Shown: one piece after another, positions 1 to 9,232 of the stretch
How positions within the stretch are numbered: the first letter of the stretch is position 1
Layout: each line of letters opens with the position of its first letter
DNA from: Streptomyces violaceusniger
Lineage (GTDB): Bacteria > Actinomycetota > Actinomycetes > Streptomycetales > Streptomycetaceae
Assembly: GCA_005405945.1 (NCBI GenBank)
Contig: BJHW01000001.1
Location: 1,798,001-1,862,000, forward strand
Length of the DNA stretch: 64,000 nt
Reading direction: 5' to 3'
The notes under the pieces: model-generated
Database searches by the model: none
What the model was told of the DNA's origin: nothing
What the model saw: the letters and a program-made list of their open reading frames with translations, nothing else
Position numbers and translations under genes: made by a program

Positions 1-320
1 CACCGGCGCTGATCACCGGGTACACCCTGGTGGAGGCGCTGGTCCCGGCCGCCTCCCGCACGGAGGCGTTCACCTGGCTGACCGGCTCGGTCGCGCTGGG
101 GCAGGCGGCGGCGGTGACGGCGGGCGGACAGGTGGCGGACGGCTTCGGCGCGAGCGCCGCCTTCACCGTTCCGCTCGTGGGCACGGCCCTGGCCCTGCTG
201 ACGGTGGTGTCCCTGCGCGCCCACATCGCCCCCCGCGGCACCACCACGGCGATACGCCGGGACCAGCGCACCGCCGCCCCCCACTCCGCCGCGCTCGAGG
301 CGGCGGACACCACCTCCTGA
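1..320 (+). CDS. MFS transporter, C-terminal end (partial)
   Basis: The frame is open from base 3 and stops at 318-320, so only about the last 105 residues of a larger gene are present. They contain two hydrophobic stretches, one beginning FTWLTGSVALGQAAAV and one FTVPLVGTALALLTVVSL, followed by a polar tail, which fits the last two membrane helices of a major facilitator efflux or sugar transporter. The substrate cannot be read from this end. The family call rests on hydropathy and general resemblance only. Confidence 0.6.
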   Translation, partial: PALITGYTLVEALVPAASRTEAFTWLTGSVALGQAAAVTAGGQVADGFGASAAFTVPLVGTALALLTVVSLRAHIAPRGTTTAIRRDQRTAAPHSAALEAADTTS

Positions 321-367
321 GCGACGCCCCGCGGGCCCGGGCGGCGGCCCTACGGTCGCCGCCCGCG

Positions 368-440
368 CTCATGCGAACGTCACTCTCATGCGAACGTCAC
401 GGGGGCTCATCCGAACGTCACGCGCTCATGCGAACGTCAC
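368..440. repeat. four direct copies of a 16-bp unit at a gene end
   Basis: CTCATGCGAACGTCAC occurs at 368-383, 385-400 and 425-440, with a one-base variant (CTCATCC...) at 406-421. Read on the minus strand each copy ends V-T-F-A-stop, which is the C-terminus of the decayed dehydratase gene at 426-994, so the gene's last codons were duplicated downstream three times. Spacing is 17, 21 and 19 bases. Replication slippage is the simplest explanation. Confidence 0.85.
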
Positions 441-994
441 CTCGGCCGTGGCATGCCGCGCCTCGCGATGGGTGGCGATGCGCATCTCGGCGCCGTTGCC
501 GGACGGTGTGCCGCACGCGAGGAGGCGTTCCCCGGCGAACAGCGGCCGCCGCAACCGGTAGGACAGGGCGGCCACCCGGCGTGCCGGGGCGTGGCGGCGG
601 GCGAGTTCGAGCATGAGCAGGGCCAGCAGCGGGCCGTGGACGACGGGGCCCGGGTAGCCCTCCTCCTCTTGCGGGCTCGCCGAGGCGCGGCGGTTCGGCG
701 ATCTCGCACCGACCACCGGCGATCATCCGCTGCCGGTGCGGGATGGGCGGCAGCAGGTGCCCGTTCCGGGGGGGCGTCGGTGCCGAGCTCCCGCTGGGCG
801 GGCCACCACAGGAAGTAGAGCCAGTGCCACAGCGGCGGCAGGGGATCACCGTCCCCCGCCACGGGCTCCGGCAGGTCGAGGACCTAGAGGGCCGCGACCG
901 GACCGGCGGCCAGGGCGTCCTCGGCCGTGACGGGTCCGGGGGCCCATGCGGCGACGTACGAGCTGAGCGGGGTCGGAGTGGGTGTGGGCTGCAT
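426..994 (-). pseudogene. FAS1-like (HTD2/MaoC-type) acyl dehydratase, decayed
   Basis: The start ATG at 994 follows an AGGAGG-like site and opens MQPTPTPTPLSSYVAAWAPG. An in-frame TAG lies at 884-886. The same frame continues with LPPLWHWLYFLWWPAQREL, then shifts near the C7 run at 768-774 into a frame reading NGHLLPPIPHRQRMIAGGR, and jumps again near 665 to EEEGYPGPVVHGPLLALL. That last motif is typical of the C-terminal half of mesaconyl-CoA hydratase-like (FAS1-like) dehydratases. About 95 residues normally found between the two halves are absent: the remnant covers about 190 codons against roughly 280 in the family. With a stop, a shift and a deletion it is very unlikely to be functional. 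The divergent acyl-CoA dehydrogenase remnant suggests a former acyl-CoA degradation cluster. Confidence 0.8.
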
Positions 995-1062
995 GGTCCT
1001 CCTGCCTGGAAGGTGCTCGGGGACGGCGCGGCGCGGAAGGAGTTCTTGGCCGCGATGGCATG

Positions 1063-1869
1063 TCAGTCGGTGAGGAACGACGACACGACCGCCCCGGCTT
1101 CCGGGCGGCACTCCTCGAAGTAGCCGTGCCGGGCGCCCTCGAAGATGTACGTCCGTGCCCGGGGGATGCGCGAGGCGAGCAGCGGTGCGTTGACCGCCGG
1201 GGTGAGCCGGTCGTCCGCTCCGTGCAGGATCAGCGTGGGCGCGCCGATCAGCGGGAGGACGTCCCAGGCGTCGTGTTCATTGCTGGCCACCAGGTGGCGC
1301 CGCCGGGCGTGCGGGGGCATGGCGGGGTCGCCGAGGGTCGTGTACGGCCCGGGGTGCCCGGACCGCCAGGCGGGGGTGTACATGAGGTCGATCAGCGCCT
1401 CCCTCGCCGCCCGCGCGTCGGCCTGGGCAAGGGAGCGGCGTACCGCCATGTCGCGCTCCGTCGCCCGTGGCCCGCCGGGTGAGGTGCAGCCGAGGACGAG
1501 CCGCCGGATCCGGTGCGGGTGGCGGGCGGCGACCCACTGGGCGACCCGTCCTCCCATGGACGTCCCGTACAGATCGGCGGATTCGATGCCCAGATGGTCG
1601 AGGACGGCGATCACATCGTCGGCGAAGTCCCGTGTCGCGTAGGGGCGGTCGGGCTTTCCGCTCTCCCCGGTGCCGCGCCAGTCCATGGTGAGGGTGGAGT
1701 GCGTGGCGTGGAAGTCCGCCCGTATGCCGTCCCACCAGTGGTGGTTGTTGGCCTGGCCGGCCAGGAGCACCAGCGGCGCTCCGGTGCCCTGGCGCTGGTA
1801 GGCGAGGAGGGTGCCGTCCAGTGCGCGGGCGTGGCCGCTGACCTGCTGGGGGGCGTCGGTGCGTGGCAT
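1063..1869 (-). CDS. alpha/beta hydrolase
   Basis: 268 residues, the normal length for a single-domain alpha/beta hydrolase fold enzyme. The nucleophile elbow GTSMGG places Ser104; the acid is in HGADD (Asp219 or 220) and the base is His248 in ARHGYF, giving a full catalytic triad. The N-terminal strand LVLLAGQANNHHWW supplies the oxyanion region. No signal peptide, so it is cytoplasmic. It is the only intact gene between three decayed ones and may have been the hydrolase (3-oxoadipate enol-lactonase or acyl-ester type) of the same former catabolic cluster. The substrate is not readable from sequence. Confidence 0.88.
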   Translation of the reverse strand: MPRTDAPQQVSGHARALDGTLLAYQRQGTGAPLVLLAGQANNHHWWDGIRADFHATHSTLTMDWRGTGESGKPDRPYATRDFADDVIAVLDHLGIESADLYGTSMGGRVAQWVAARHPHRIRRLVLGCTSPGGPRATERDMAVRRSLAQADARAAREALIDLMYTPAWRSGHPGPYTTLGDPAMPPHARRRHLVASNEHDAWDVLPLIGAPTLILHGADDRLTPAVNAPLLASRIPRARTYIFEGARHGYFEECRPEAGAVVSSFLTD

Positions 1870-1922
1870 GGGTGTCTGTCGCCTCTCGGGTTCATGTTCT
1901 CAGGTGTCGTCTCTCGGGGTTC

Positions 1923-2469
1923 TCAGGTGTCGTCGGTGTGCGCGGTCCGGGTGTGCAATTGGGCGGAGGGCCACCGCTCCTGACGCACGGCCGAGGTGAT
2001 CTGGCGGATGAGCTCCCGGGCGACGGCCTCCACCGCGGGTGGTGTCCGCCCGGCCCGCGACGTCCCGAGGACGATCGAGCGCCATACGTCGGGTTCGCAC
2101 AGCGGTGCCGCGCCGAGCGTGCCATCGGCCACGTCCTCGGCGATGCCCAGCCCCGGCAGGATGGTCCAGCCGTGTCCGGCGAGGACGAGCTGTTTCCGCA
2201 CCCGCATGGAGTTGGTCTTGGTCTGCACGGCGACGTCCGTCTCGACCGCGGCCGGTCCGGCGGCGCGGTCCGGCTGCGCGGGGCGTGGCCGACCGCGGGC
2301 ATGAGCCGGTCACCACACCCGGGGTCGGCTGGACCTCGGCGCGGGCCCGCTCCAGTTCGGCCAGGGCACGGCGAGCGCGCTCGACCATGATGGCGCCGGC
2401 CTCGGTGGGTCGCATGCCCTGCCGGGCGACCGCGGGCTGCACCAGATGCAGCAGCTCATGAGCAACCAT
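1923..2469 (-). pseudogene. LysR-family regulator remnant
   Basis: One frame begins MVAHELLHLVQPAVARQG and runs straight into MRPTEAGAIMVERARRALAE, so about 25 residues of the recognition helix and wing are missing from the helix-turn-helix domain. A different frame carries the end of the effector domain: TNSMRVRKQLVLAGHGWT, then PLCEPDVWRSIVLG. Most of the effector-binding core between them is gone. A complete LysR protein has about 300 residues; roughly 180 codons remain in two frames. It lies divergent to the acyl-CoA dehydrogenase remnant, the usual place for a LysR activator of that operon. Non-functional as written. Confidence 0.78.
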
Positions 2470-2563
2470 GATGGCATGGTGTCTCTCAGGAGCGTCGGAG
2501 CAGGAGGGCCAGGGCAGGAACGTCAGGGCAGGAGCGTTCACAAGCAGGAGGAGCGTTCAGGGC

Positions 2564-3263
2564 ATGAGCACCCTCGACATGGTGTCCGAGGACGAGCAGT
2601 TCATCGTCACGACGGTGCGCGACTTCGTGGACCACGACGTCGAACCGGTCGTCCAGGAACTGGAGCACACCAACACCTACCCCGAGGCCCTGATCGAGCG
2701 GATGAAACGGCTCGGTGTCTTCGGGCTCGCCATCCCGGCGGAGTTGGGCGGCACCCCCGTCTCCACTCCGTGCTATGTCCTGATCACCGAGGAGCTGGCC
2801 CGTGGCTGGATGAGCCTGGCCGGTGCGATGGGCGGCCACACCGTGGTCGCCACCCTGCTGCCGCGCTTCGGCACCGACGAGCAGAGGCGCCGCTATCTGC
2901 CGAAGATGGCCACCGGCGAGATCCGCGCCACCACAACGGGAGTCGTTCGGCAAGCCGATCCGGCAGCACCAGTCGATCGGCAACTACTTCGCCGACATGG
3001 CCACCTCGCTCACCGCCGCCCGTCAGCTCACCTTGTACGCCGCGCGGGAGGCCGACGCGGGACGGCGCGTGGACATGGAGGCGGGCATGGCGAAACTCTT
3101 CGCGTCCGAGACCGCCATGGAGATCGCGCTCAACGCCGTCCGGATCCACGGGGGTTACGGCTACTCCACCGAGTTCGACGTGGAGCCCTACTTCCGCGAC
3201 GCGCCTCTGATGATCGTCGGCGAGGGCACCAACGAGATCCAGCGCAATGTGATCGCGGCGTAG
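2564..3263 (+). pseudogene. acyl-CoA dehydrogenase with internal deletion
   Basis: ATG 2564 is preceded by AGGAGGAGCG. The first part (to about 2940) is a normal acyl-CoA dehydrogenase N-terminal helical domain ending KMATGEIRATT. The reading then continues in another frame with ESFGKPIRQHQSIGNYFADM and the C-terminal helical domain, including RIHGGYGYSTE and [12 protein letters not shown]. The central beta domain and part of the FAD/acyl site, about 135 residues, are absent, and the two parts are out of frame. Family members have about 380 residues; about 230 codons remain. The family call is strong and function is lost as written. Confidence 0.88.
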
Positions 3264-3327
3264 CTCGTCAAACGAGGCGGACCGGAGTGACGCCCACTCC
3301 CTAGCCGCCCACGCCCCCGCCGCCCGC

Positions 3328-4701
3328 TCAGCCGCGGGCGATGACCTTGCCCGGGTTGAGGATGCCGTGCGGGTCGAGGGCCGCCTTGACCGCGCGGTGC
3401 ATGTCCAGAACGGCCGGGGTGAGCTCCCGCTCCAGACCCTCCCGCTTCAGCAGGCCCACACCGTGTTCACCGGTGACCGTGCCACCGAGGTCGATGGCGT
3501 CCGCGATGATCTCGTGGAACGCGGCCTGGGCCCGCTCCCGCGCCGCCGTGTCGCCGGGCTGGGTGATCAGCAGCGGATGGAGGTTGCCGTCACCGGCGTG
3601 GGCGATGTTGGCGATGAGCGTGTCATGACGGGTGGCGGCGCGCTCGATGCGCGCCAGCATCTCCGGGACGGCCGCCTTGGGCACGCACACGTCCTCGGTG
3701 AGCACCGGCCCCAGCCGCTCCAGCGCCGGGTAGGCGAGCCGCCTGGCCGCGAACAGCGCGTCGGCCTCCTCCTGGTCCGTGGACTGCGCGGCCCAGGTCG
3801 CCCCGGCCTCCTCGAAACAGGCGAGCATGCGCTCGGCCTCCTGAGCGCCGGCCGGGCCCGGGGCGTCCGTACGCCCGAGGAGCACCACGTCCGCGTCGAC
3901 GGACAGGCCCATGTTCTTCCACTTGTCGACCGCCGCCAGGCAGTGCCGGTCGATCAGCTCCAGCGCGGACGGGGTGAGCCCCGCGGCCCCGATCGCGGCC
4001 ACCGCGCGTCCCGCCGCCACGACCGAGGAGAAGTATCCGGCGACCGTACGCTCCACCTCGCGCCGGGGCCGCAGCCGCACCGTGACCTCGGTGATCACTC
4101 CCAGGGTGCCCTCGGAGCCGACCATCAGCCCCGCCAGGTCGTACCCGGCGACGCCCTTGGCGGTCCTGCGGCCGAGCCGCACCAGCTCACCGGTGCCGGT
4201 CACCACTTCCAGGCCGAGCACATAGTCACGGGTGACGCCGTACTTCACACAGCACAGCCCGCCCGCGTTGGTCGCCACATTGCCGCCGATGGTGGACCAG
4301 GGCGCGCTCGCCGGGTCCGGCGGGTACCACAGCCCCCGCTCGGCGCAGGCGGCCCGCAGATCATCGTTGACCACCCCGGGTCCGACGACCGCGAAGCGCT
4401 CCACGGGGTCGATCTCGTGGATGGTGTCCATGGCCTCGGTGGAGAGCACCACACAGCCCTCGACGGCGTTGGCACCGCCGGAAAGACCGGTGCCGGCACC
4501 CCGGGTGACCAGCGGAACCCCGTGCCGTACACAGGCCCGCACCACGGAGCGCACCTCCGGCGCCGTACGTGGCCGCACCACCACGCGGGGCGTGCCGTAC
4601 GGTGCCCACTCCGCCTCGTCGTGGACGAACCCGGCGGCGACACTGGGGTCCTCGACCATCCGGCCGTCCGGCAGTTCCTGCCGCAGATCATCGAGCAACA
4701 C
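3328..4701 (-). CDS. FAD-linked oxidase (GlcD / D-lactate dehydrogenase type)
   Basis: The GTG at 4701 is preceded by AGGGGA and gives 457 residues, the usual size; the longer open frame upstream is antisense to the DUF1348 gene. The N-terminal PCMH-type FAD domain (about 35-215) carries [16 protein letters not shown], and the C-terminal FAD-oxidase domain contains [11 protein letters not shown] and [14 protein letters not shown], motifs of glycolate oxidase subunit GlcD and D-lactate dehydrogenases. It oxidises a 2-hydroxy acid, passing electrons from FAD to a quinone or other acceptor; the exact substrate is not determined. It is transcribed toward the acyl-CoA dehydrogenase remnant. No partner GlcE/GlcF is nearby. 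Confidence 0.9.
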   Translation of the reverse strand: MLLDDLRQELPDGRMVEDPSVAAGFVHDEAEWAPYGTPRVVVRPRTAPEVRSVVRACVRHGVPLVTRGAGTGLSGGANAVEGCVVLSTEAMDTIHEIDPVERFAVVGPGVVNDDLRAACAERGLWYPPDPASAPWSTIGGNVATNAGGLCCVKYGVTRDYVLGLEVVTGTGELVRLGRRTAKGVAGYDLAGLMVGSEGTLGVITEVTVRLRPRREVERTVAGYFSSVVAAGRAVAAIGAAGLTPSALELIDRHCLAAVDKWKNMGLSVDADVVLLGRTDAPGPAGAQEAERMLACFEEAGATWAAQSTDQEEADALFAARRLAYPALERLGPVLTEDVCVPKAAVPEMLARIERAATRHDTLIANIAHAGDGNLHPLLITQPGDTAARERAQAAFHEIIADAIDLGGTVTGEHGVGLLKREGLERELTPAVLDMHRAVKAALDPHGILNPGKVIARG

Positions 4702-4732
4702 GCCGGTCCCCTGCCTTGTCGTCGAACACGGT

Positions 4733-4765
4733 ACTTCCCGCTCGCACCGCACTTCCCGCTCGCAC
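4733..4765. repeat. 15-bp tandem duplication upstream of the FAD oxidase
   Basis: ACTTCCCGCTCGCAC at 4733-4747 is repeated exactly at 4751-4765, an 18-bp period, within the 5' region of the FAD oxidase gene. It could be two regulator half-sites or a slippage duplication; nothing distinguishes the two. Confidence 0.6.
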
Positions 4766-4831
4766 GGTACCCACCGCCATCGAAAAACGTGATCACCACC
4801 CCCTGTCTCCGGGACGGCGGCGGGTCGGCAC

Positions 4832-4889
4832 TTGCGCGAGAACCATCGTTCTCCTACGCTCGCACCCGATGGGGAGAATGCTCGTTCTC
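4832..4889 (+). promoter_or_regulatory. promoter with two TetR-type operators
   Basis: TTGCGC (4832-4837) and TACGCT (4855-4860) form a plausible -35/-10 pair with 17-bp spacing. The spacer is filled by the palindrome GAGAACCATCGTTCTC (4838-4853). A second copy, GAGAATGCTCGTTCTC, lies at 4874-4889, downstream of the expected transcription start, with 36 bp between centres. Both share GAGAA/TTCTC arms. A repressor bound here would block polymerase directly, and the TetR gene is the second gene of the transcript, so autoregulation is the natural reading. Confidence 0.8.
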
Positions 4890-4920
4890 CCCTCCTCTCC
4901 CCACGACTCGAGGAGTCGAC

Positions 4921-5397
4921 ATGACGACCGACGCCGCACGTCCGCCGTTCCCCCCGTTCACCCGCGAGACCGCCATCGAGAAGGTCCGGCTGGCGGAGGA
5001 CGGCTGGAACTCCCGTGACCCGGAGAAGGTCGCCCTGGCCTACACCGTCGACTCGCGCTGGCGGAACCGCGCGGAGTTCGCCACCGGGCGCCAGGAGATC
5101 GTCGCCTTCCTCACCCGCAAGTGGGCGAAGGAGCTGGACTACCGGCTCATCAAGGAGCTGTGGGCCTTCGACGGCACCCGCATCGCCGTACGCTTCGCCT
5201 ACGAATCCCACGACGACTCCGGCAACTGGTTCCGCTCCTACGGCAACGAGAACTGGGAATTCGACGCAGGCGGCCTGATGCGCCTGCGCTACGCCTGCAT
5301 CAACGACCTCCCCATCAAGGAGTCGGAGCGCCTGTACCACTGGCCGCTCGGGCGCCGCCCCGACGACCACCCCGGGCTGAGCGACCTCGGCCTCTGA
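4921..5397 (+). CDS. DUF1348 / NTF2-like (SnoaL-fold) protein
   Basis: 158 residues with the DUF1348 signature: [18 protein letters not shown] near the N-terminus, then [31 protein letters not shown] and [14 protein letters not shown]. The fold is the NTF2-like alpha+beta cone that binds small hydrophobic molecules; members are widespread, soluble and mostly of unknown reaction. It heads a two-gene operon with the TetR regulator 27 bases downstream and is controlled by the paired operators at 4838-4889, suggesting induction by a small electrophile or aromatic ligand (inference). Confidence 0.9.
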   Translation: MTTDAARPPFPPFTRETAIEKVRLAEDGWNSRDPEKVALAYTVDSRWRNRAEFATGRQEIVAFLTRKWAKELDYRLIKELWAFDGTRIAVRFAYESHDDSGNWFRSYGNENWEFDAGGLMRLRYACINDLPIKESERLYHWPLGRRPDDHPGLSDLGL

Positions 5398-5424
5398 CCG
5401 GCCGGACACCAGGAGAACAAGGCA

Positions 5425-5979
5425 ATGATCAGTCCCGAGACCGCGGAGCTGAAGATCCTCGACGCGGCCGAGACCCTGTTCTACGGACGGGGCATCCAGG
5501 CGGTGGGCATGGACGAGATCCGCTCCGCCTCAGGTGTCTCCCTCAAACGGCTCTACCAGCTCTTCCCGTCCAAGGGGGAGCTCATACAGGCCTATCTGCG
5601 GCGGCGCGACGTCCGCTGGCGCCAGAAGCTGGCCGCGTACGCCGATGCCCAGGCCACCCCCGAGGACAGCATCCTGGCGGTCTTCGACTGGCTCCACGAG
5701 TGGTTCGGCGAGCCGGACTTCCGCGGCTGCGCCTTCAGCAACTCCTTCGGGGAACTCGGCGCCACCTCCTCGGCCGTCGCCGAGACGGCCCGGGCACACA
5801 AGGAGGCGTTCTTCCGCTACCTCACCGAACTGACGGCGGCCGCGGGCAAACCGGCCTCGCTGGGCGACCACCTGGCCCTGCTGGCCGAAGGCGCCATCAC
5901 CACCGCGGCGATCAGCGGCAGCGCCGAACCCGCGCACCAGGCGAAAGCGGCCGCACGCGTCCTGCTGGAGGCGGCATAG
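5425..5979 (+). CDS. TetR/AcrR-family repressor
   Basis: 184 residues. The N-terminal helix-turn-helix reads AETLFYGRGIQAVGMDEIRS then SGVSLKRLYQLFPSKGELIQ, a textbook TetR DNA-binding domain (about 9-55); the rest is the all-helical ligand domain. An AGGAGAA ribosome site precedes ATG 5425. It lies directly behind the DUF1348 gene, whose promoter carries two 16-bp palindromes, so it most likely represses itself and its neighbour and releases DNA on binding an unknown ligand. Confidence 0.93.
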   Translation: MISPETAELKILDAAETLFYGRGIQAVGMDEIRSASGVSLKRLYQLFPSKGELIQAYLRRRDVRWRQKLAAYADAQATPEDSILAVFDWLHEWFGEPDFRGCAFSNSFGELGATSSAVAETARAHKEAFFRYLTELTAAAGKPASLGDHLALLAEGAITTAAISGSAEPAHQAKAAARVLLEAA

Positions 5980-6021
5980 CCGTCACCGTCACGGGCACAG
6001 CCGTCACCGTCACGGGCACAG
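5980..6021. repeat. 21-bp exact tandem duplication
   Basis: CCGTCACCGTCACGGGCACAG stands twice head to tail (5980-6000 and 6001-6021), between the TetR stop codon and the histidine kinase start at 6040. Each unit also contains CCGTCAC/CGTCACGG self-complementarity. It lies in the kinase leader and could affect its expression. Confidence 0.85.
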
Positions 6022-6039
6022 CGGCTACCATCCAGTCTC

Positions 6040-7184
6040 ATGCGGGGGTGGTGGGAGCGGGGCCGGGCGCTGGGAGCAGCCCACCCCCGTGCCGTGGACA
6101 TCGGGATCGCGCTCCTGGTCCAGGCGGCCATGACGATGCCGTTCGTGGTGCCGCGGCCACCCGGCCAGGAGCCGGCGACCTGGCCCGCCTACGGGCTGAC
6201 CACGCTCACCGTCGTCCCCCTGGTCTGGCGCCGGCGCGCTCCCCTCGCCGTGCTGACCGCGATCATCGCGACCAGCGCGCTGTACAAGCTGGCGGTGGAG
6301 GGGCCCGGGCAGCCGCTGCCGTACACCGGCCTCGTCATCATCTATACCGTCGCCGCGGTTTCACCGCCGTGGAAGCGGCTGGTCGCCGGGGGTCTGCTGA
6401 CGGTCGCCGTGCCGGTGTCGGTGTGGCTGAACACCCGGACGGCCCGTGAGCTGACCTTCTCCCTCTTCGTGTTCGCGGCGGCCTATGTCTTCGGGCGGCT
6501 GACCGATGCCCGGCAGCGGGAGCACCGGATCGAGGCGGAGCGGGCCGCCGCGCGTGAACGGGCCCGGATCGCACGGGAGATGCACGACATCCTCTCCCAT
6601 GCGGTGAGCCTGATGATCGTGCAGGCGGAAGCCGGTCCGGTGGCGGTGCGGACGGCCCCGGAGCGGGCCGAGGCCGCCTTCGACGCCATCTCCGCGACGG
6701 GCCGGGACGCGATGGCCCAGCTGCGCCGGATGCTGGGCGTGCTGCGCGAGGGCGAGGAGCCGGGCCGCGCCCCGCGTGAGCCACAGCCGGGCCCGGCCGG
6801 TCTGCCCGAGCTGCTCGACCGGATCCGGGCGAGTGGCCTCGATGTGACGTACGAGTCGGCGGGGCAGTGCGGCCGCTGCCGGAGGCCACCGGGGCGAGCG
6901 TCTTCCGGATCGTCCAGGAGGCCCTGACCAACGTGGTCAAGCACGCGGCGGCCCGCGGCGTCTTGGTCCAACTCACCTATGGCGAAGGCGCGGTGGACAT
7001 CCGGGTGCTGGACGACGGGCGCGGACCACGGCCCGGTTCCGGTGGCGGCCACGGTCTGATCGGGGTCCGCGAGCGGGCGGCGGCGCACGGCGGTACGGCG
7101 GCCACCGGGCCGGGCCCGGACGGCCGGGGCTTCGAGGTACGGGTCCATCTGCCCGTACCCTCCACGGCGGAGGTGGCGCGTTGA
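6040..7184 (+). CDS. NarL-type sensor histidine kinase (one-base frameshift)
   Basis: 381 residues when one G is added to the G4 run at 6861-6864; without it the frame ends early at 6927 and the ATPase part is read from 6867. Residues 1-150 hold about five membrane helices without a large extracellular loop. The HisKA_3 dimerisation helix REMHDILSHAVSLMIVQAEA gives phosphorylated His182. After the repaired break come the N-box QEALTNVVKHA and the G-box DDGRGPRPGSGGGHGLIG of the HATPase domain. It partners the overlapping response regulator. The signal is unknown; intramembrane sensing is likely given the short loops. The break is probably a sequencing error. Confidence 0.85.
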
Positions 7185-7891
7185 CGATCCGTGTGGTGGT
7201 GGCCGACGACCAGGAGCTGGTGCGCAGCGGCTTCGCCATGATCCTTGACGCCCAGCCGGACATCGAGGTGGTCGCGGAGGCGGGCGACGGGGCCGAGGCC
7301 GTCGAGGCGGTGCGGCGGCACACGCCCGATGTGGCCCTGCTGGACATCCGGATGCCACGCGTGGACGGTATCGAGGCATGCCGTGGGATCGCCGCGTCCG
7401 GCGCCTGCCGGACGGTGATGCTGACGACCTTCGACTCCGACGAGTACGTCTACGAGGCGCTGCACGCGGGCGCGAGCGGCTTCCTGCTGAAGGATGTGCG
7501 CAGGGACGATCTGGTGCACGCGGTACGGGTGGTGGCGCGGGGCGACTCGCTGCTCGCGCCGTCGGTGGCCCGGCGTCTGGTGGAGCAGTACACCCGGGCC
7601 ACCGCCCGGCCACGGCGGCCCGATCCCCGGCTGGACGCGCTGACCGGGCGGGAGCGGGAGACGCTGCTGCTGCTGGCGCGGGGCCTGTCGAACGCCGAGA
7701 TCGCCGCGGAGCTGATCGTCAGCGAACACACGGTCAAGACCCACGTCGGCAATGTGCTCGCCAAGCTGGGGCTGCGGGACCGGATCCAGGCGGTGATCTG
7801 CGCCTACGAGACGGGCCTGATCACGGCCGGGGATCCCCCGCCCGGGGGAGCGGCCCGGCCCGGCTCCTCCCCCGCGTCGGCGAGGAACTGA
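7181..7891 (+). CDS. NarL/LuxR-family response regulator
   Basis: 236 residues, starting with TTG at 7181 and overlapping the kinase stop codon by four bases (TTGA), so the pair is translationally coupled. The receiver domain (1-120) has acidic Asp9/Asp10, phospho-acceptor Asp55 in LLDIRMP and the switch TTFDSDE, with LKDV near position 105. The C-terminal LuxR-type helix-turn-helix reads LTGRERETLLLLARGLSNAE then VSEHTVKTHVGNVLAKLGL. The secreted serine hydrolase immediately downstream is an obvious candidate target. Confidence 0.93.
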   Translation: MTIRVVVADDQELVRSGFAMILDAQPDIEVVAEAGDGAEAVEAVRRHTPDVALLDIRMPRVDGIEACRGIAASGACRTVMLTTFDSDEYVYEALHAGASGFLLKDVRRDDLVHAVRVVARGDSLLAPSVARRLVEQYTRATARPRRPDPRLDALTGRERETLLLLARGLSNAEIAAELIVSEHTVKTHVGNVLAKLGLRDRIQAVICAYETGLITAGDPPPGGAARPGSSPASARN

Positions 7892-7986
7892 CCCCGCGAC
7901 ACCGCCCGCGCCGGCGATCCGCGCGAGACCGCCGGTCACCAGGATGGAGCCACCGAGAACAACGGCTCATTTCACTGGAGTTGACC

Positions 7987-9185
7987 ATGAAGAGCACCAA
8001 CCGCACCCTGCTGGCCGCGGCGCTCGTCCTGGGCGTCGTGGCGGGCCCGGCGGTGCCGCCCGCCCTCGCGGCCACCTCGTCGCACGCGGACGGCTCATCG
8101 CCCACGGCCGCCTCGTCGCCCACGGTCTCCGAGCGGTCCGGGATCCCCGCGCTGGAGGCCGCCATCGCGGATCTGCCGACGCGCGATGCCACGGCCGCGC
8201 TGGTACGGCTCGGGGGCACCGAGGGCGTCTGGAGAGGCAGTTCGGGCGTGCACGACCTGACGACGAACCGGCCGGCCGATCCGGCGGGCCGGTTCCGCGC
8301 CGGTTCGGTGACCAAGGTCTTCACGGCCGCGGTCGCCCTGCAACTGGCCGCCGAGGGCACGCTCGACCTGGACCGCACGGCTCGCTCGTATCTGCCGGAG
8401 CTGATCCCGGCGCCGTACGGGAAGGTCACCGTCCGGCAGCTGCTCGATCACACGCACGGCATCCCGGCCGCCGACATCCCCGGGGACACGGTCGAGGAGC
8501 GGTACGCCGACCGCTTCCGGATCCATGACCCCGAGGAGATGGTCCGCTCGGCCACCGCGAAGAAGCGCGAGTTCGCACCCGGCGAGAAGCAGCACTACCT
8601 GAACATCGGCTACACCGTCGCCGCTCTGGTCATCGAGCGGATCACGGGCGACACATACGAACACCAGGTGACCCACCGGATCCTGAAGCCCCTGGGCCTG
8701 CGCGACACCTACCTCCCGGGGAGGGATCCGCACATCGCCGGGCCGCACAACCACGGCTACCAGACGATGCGGCTGGACGACGGCACGACCGGGCTGCGCG
8801 ATGTGTCGGTGTGGGGGCCGACGGACGGCTGGGCGGCCGGGGACATCATCTCGACCACGGCGGACCTGGAGCGGTTCACCAAGGCCCTGTTCCGGGGCGG
8901 GTGGTGCGCGGCCCGCTGCTGCGGGAGATGTTCACGCTGCCGAAGGTGGCGGACTTCACCACCGGCGACCCGGCCGCGTACTCGATCGGACTGTCGATGA
9001 AGAAGCTGGGCGGCCGGGAGGTGTGGGGGAAGTCGGGCGGCCGCTGGGGCTACAACACCGGCATCGTCTCCACCCGCGACGGCTCGCGCACCCTCGTCTA
9101 CAGCGTGAACTCCACCGACGCCAAGGGCCAGGAGATGAACACGGTGGTGCGGAACATCATGGTGGCGGCCTTCGGCAACCCCTGA
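7987..9185 (+). CDS. secreted serine hydrolase, beta-lactamase/DD-peptidase family (one-base frameshift)
   Basis: ATG 7987 follows GGAG. With one G added to the G4 run at 8894-8897 the frame gives 399 residues, normal for class C-type beta-lactamase-related hydrolases. A signal peptide (about 1-29, ending PALAA) is followed by SVTK, placing catalytic Ser107 and Lys110; YLN near position 201 acts as the second motif, and the C-terminal part carries KSGGRWGYNTG. It acts outside the membrane, probably as a DD-carboxypeptidase or esterase rather than a true beta-lactamase. It follows the two-component genes by 95 bases. The break is probably a sequencing error. Confidence 0.85.
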
Positions 9186-9188
9186 GCG

Positions 9189-9208
9189 GCGCCGCCTCAC
9201 GGCGGCGC
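9189..9208. terminator. hairpin between convergent genes
   Basis: GCGCCGCC (9189-9196) pairs with GGCGGCGC (9201-9208) across a four-base loop, just after the serine hydrolase stop and before the end of the oppositely transcribed permease gene. No U-run is present, as is usual in Streptomyces. It probably serves both strands. Confidence 0.65.
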
Positions 9209-9232
9209 GTCGCCCCGCGCCCACGACGCGGC

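Noticed and set aside
3367..5397. 676-codon plus-strand frame spanning the FAD oxidase
   Set aside because: Only its last 158 codons (DUF1348, from 4921) are real; the rest is antisense to the GlcD-like gene and lacks motifs.
6483..7613. 376-codon minus-strand frame across the kinase/regulator junction
   Set aside because: Pro/Arg-rich shadow of the real two-component genes.
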